Below are positions 58,124 to 59,403 of a stretch of DNA of 59,403 nucleotides, piece by piece (position 1 is the stretch's first letter; every line of letters starts with the position of its first letter). Source of the DNA: Corynebacterium sp. GTDB lineage: Bacteria > Actinomycetota > Actinomycetes > Mycobacteriales > Mycobacteriaceae. The position numbers were made by a program, and so were the translations under genes. The notes under the pieces were generated by a model. That model saw only the letters and a list, made by a program, of their open reading frames with translations, searched no databases and was not told the DNA's origin. The stretch covers positions 1-59,403 of the forward strand of contig JAUMZY010000010.1 of the NCBI GenBank assembly GCA_030527885.1, read 5' to 3'.

Positions 58124-58808
58124 GAGTGTACCTCCCGGCTGGTGATGTGGCCGTCGCGAACGTGGATGGCTCGGTCTGCCCAGCCGGCAAACCGTGGTTC
58201 GTGGGTGACGAGGATGCCGGCGGCGCCTTGGTCGATGCGGTTGCGGAGGATGCGCATGACATCATCACCGGTGGCGGTGTCGAGGGCGCCGGTGGGTTCA
58301 TCGGCCAGTAGGAGGCGCCGGGGCCGATGAGGGCGCGGGCGATGGCGACGCGTTGGGCTTGGCCGCCGGAAATTTCCTCCGGGAATCGGTCGAACATGTC
58401 TTCCAATCCGACCTCAGCGAGGGCTGCTTCGATGTCACCTTTGAGCTTGGTGACGTTTGCCCCATCGAGTTCTAGGGGTAGGGCCACGTTTTCACCAATG
58501 GTGAGGGTGGAGATCAGGTTGAAGCGCTGGAAAACCACGCCGATGTGTTTGCGGCGTAGTTCGGCGGTTTTCTTGTCGTTCATGGTGGCGGTGTTGATGC
58601 CATCAATGAGGACAGTGCCTTGGTTGGGGCGTTGGAGGAGGCCTGCGACGTTGAGCAGGGTGGATTTACCAGAACCGGAGGGGCCCATGATGGCGAGGAG
58701 TTCACCTGGTTCCACGTGCATGCTGACGTGGTCTAACGCGGTGACTGTGTGGGGTTCCCGGCCGAAAATACAGGTAACGTCTTGGAGTTCAACGGGGTAG
58801 GTGGTCAT
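58120..58808 (-). pseudogene. ABC transporter ATPase with a one-base deletion
   Basis: From ATG 58808 the frame has Walker A GPSGSGKST, the Q-loop (VVFQRFN) and signature SGGQAQRVAIARALIGP. It then shifts at a GGCCCCGG run near 58320-58325. With one C restored, the sequence continues into the Walker B region with the expected Asp-Glu-Pro-Thr-Gly-Ala-Leu-Asp and ends with a TGA overlapping the permease start. The intact form would be 229 residues, LolD/MacB type. The permease is also broken, so loss of function is likely. Confidence 0.85.
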
Positions 58809-58809
58809 G

Positions 58810-59364
58810 TTAGGCTCCTTCGGTGTTTGTGGTGGTTGATGTGCTCGGAATGGCGGCGAGGGATTCCACGCGGTCGATCCAACGGGCCTCAGCCTCCAGG
58901 TCGTAGATGCGGCGCTCGATGATGAGGCGTTTGGCATTGCGGTCCTGGGGGAGTGAACGGCTTTGTTGGTTGAGGTCGCGCAGTTGGGACAGAATGGCGG
59001 CTCGTTGGGTGTCGAGAATGTCGAGTAGGTTGAGGTTGTCGTAGGTGGCGGCGATGGTTATTTTGGTAACCAGTTCATCCCGGTCGCTGATGGCGCTGGT
59101 GACGGGTTGCGCCCACCATTCTTCTAGCAGCTCTGTTCCTTCGGGGGTGAGTTGGTATTGTTCGACTTGGTGGCCCGAGGGGTTGCGGATGGTGCCGGCG
59201 GGGGCGATGTATTTGTTGCGTTCGAGTCGGCTGAGGGTTTGGGAGACCTGGCCTATGTTGAGTGTTTGGGTGCCGTCGGTGAGCGCAACGAAGCGTTGTT
59301 GCAGGGCACTAGCCGTTTGGGGGTTATCTACAAGCAATGCAAGTAGGGCATATTTGATTGCCAT
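58810..59364 (-). CDS. PadR family transcriptional regulator
   Basis: 184 residues. The N-terminal winged helix (about 1-90) has YALLALLVDNPQTASAL, NIGQVSQTLSRLERNKYI and YQLTPEGTELLEEW. A helical C-terminal domain (about 100-170) serves dimerisation. PadR proteins of this size commonly repress adjacent ABC exporter genes. AGGAG lies 8 nt before the ATG, and the stop is 1 bp from the ATPase start. The regulator is intact although its probable target operon is broken. Confidence 0.9.
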   Translation of the reverse strand: MAIKYALLALLVDNPQTASALQQRFVALTDGTQTLNIGQVSQTLSRLERNKYIAPAGTIRNPSGHQVEQYQLTPEGTELLEEWWAQPVTSAISDRDELVTKITIAATYDNLNLLDILDTQRAAILSQLRDLNQQSRSLPQDRNAKRLIIERRIYDLEAEARWIDRVESLAAIPSTSTTTNTEGA

Positions 59365-59403
59365 ATCTCACTCCTGGATTATTATTCATTTGCTTACTCG
59401 GTA

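Overview
The window is chromosomal DNA of a Corynebacterium. Support comes from the gene order (rpf1-cspB, serC-gltA-fkpA-accDA, DUF485-mctC, mrx1/folA/thyA/cysQ/lhr/nei, pgi-csm-pcrA), which follows the C. glutamicum/C. diphtheriae core. Individual proteins are also corynebacterial in type: chorismate mutase, fused accDA, SepH, mycoredoxin and a DUF1906 wall-associated protein. Frequent GTG/TTG starts and weak ribosome sites fit this genus. The species cannot be named from the sequence alone. I see no rRNA, insertion sequence, prophage or CRISPR array; there is one tRNA gene (Arg, anticodon CCT).

Layout. 1-755: a small secreted peptide gene (403-642) and a strong two-way terminator. 755-5580: a minus-strand cluster of an XPB-like helicase, its usual large partner and a membrane protein, with a divergent 62-residue gene. 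5642-9115: a tiny membrane protein, then four tandem DUF4253 paralogues. 9193-10769: rpf1 with a long structured leader, divergent from cspB. 10818-18737: DUF2771 protein, glutamine cyclotransferase lipoprotein, a frame-disrupted DUF3027 gene, NCS2 purine permease, SpoU methyltransferase, DUF6928 protein and the division protein SepH. 18891-28238: central metabolism and lipid genes (serC, gltA, fkpA, accDA, aldo/keto reductase, enoyl-CoA hydratase) and the DUF485-mctC monocarboxylate uptake operon. 28397-34439: envelope genes (beta-lactamase-like lipoprotein, DUF1906 protein, CPA2 antiporter, two exported or membrane proteins of unknown function). 34726-45067: tRNA-Arg, an orphan cobF, mrx1, the cysQ-thyA-folA cluster, the lhr-nei repair operon, YccF and a newly read 51-residue membrane protein. 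45379-54196: pgi, a TetR-controlled reductase, a semialdehyde dehydrogenase, chorismate mutase and pcrA. 54159-59364: a PadR regulator beside a decayed FtsX/MacB-type ABC exporter with four genetic lesions plus a remnant of a second permease.

The most notable signal is not a gene. The 11-mer GCTTTTCGACG (reverse CGTCGAAAAGC) occurs exactly 15 times, on both strands, in several reading frames and disproportionately between genes, where chance predicts about 0.03 copies. It behaves like an uptake-sequence or nucleoid-protein type of genome-wide motif. Second in interest are the DUF4253 paralogue array, the structured rpf1 leader closed by an 11-bp inverted repeat, and a degenerate intergenic repeat around GAAACCCAGCTCAGCAAA.
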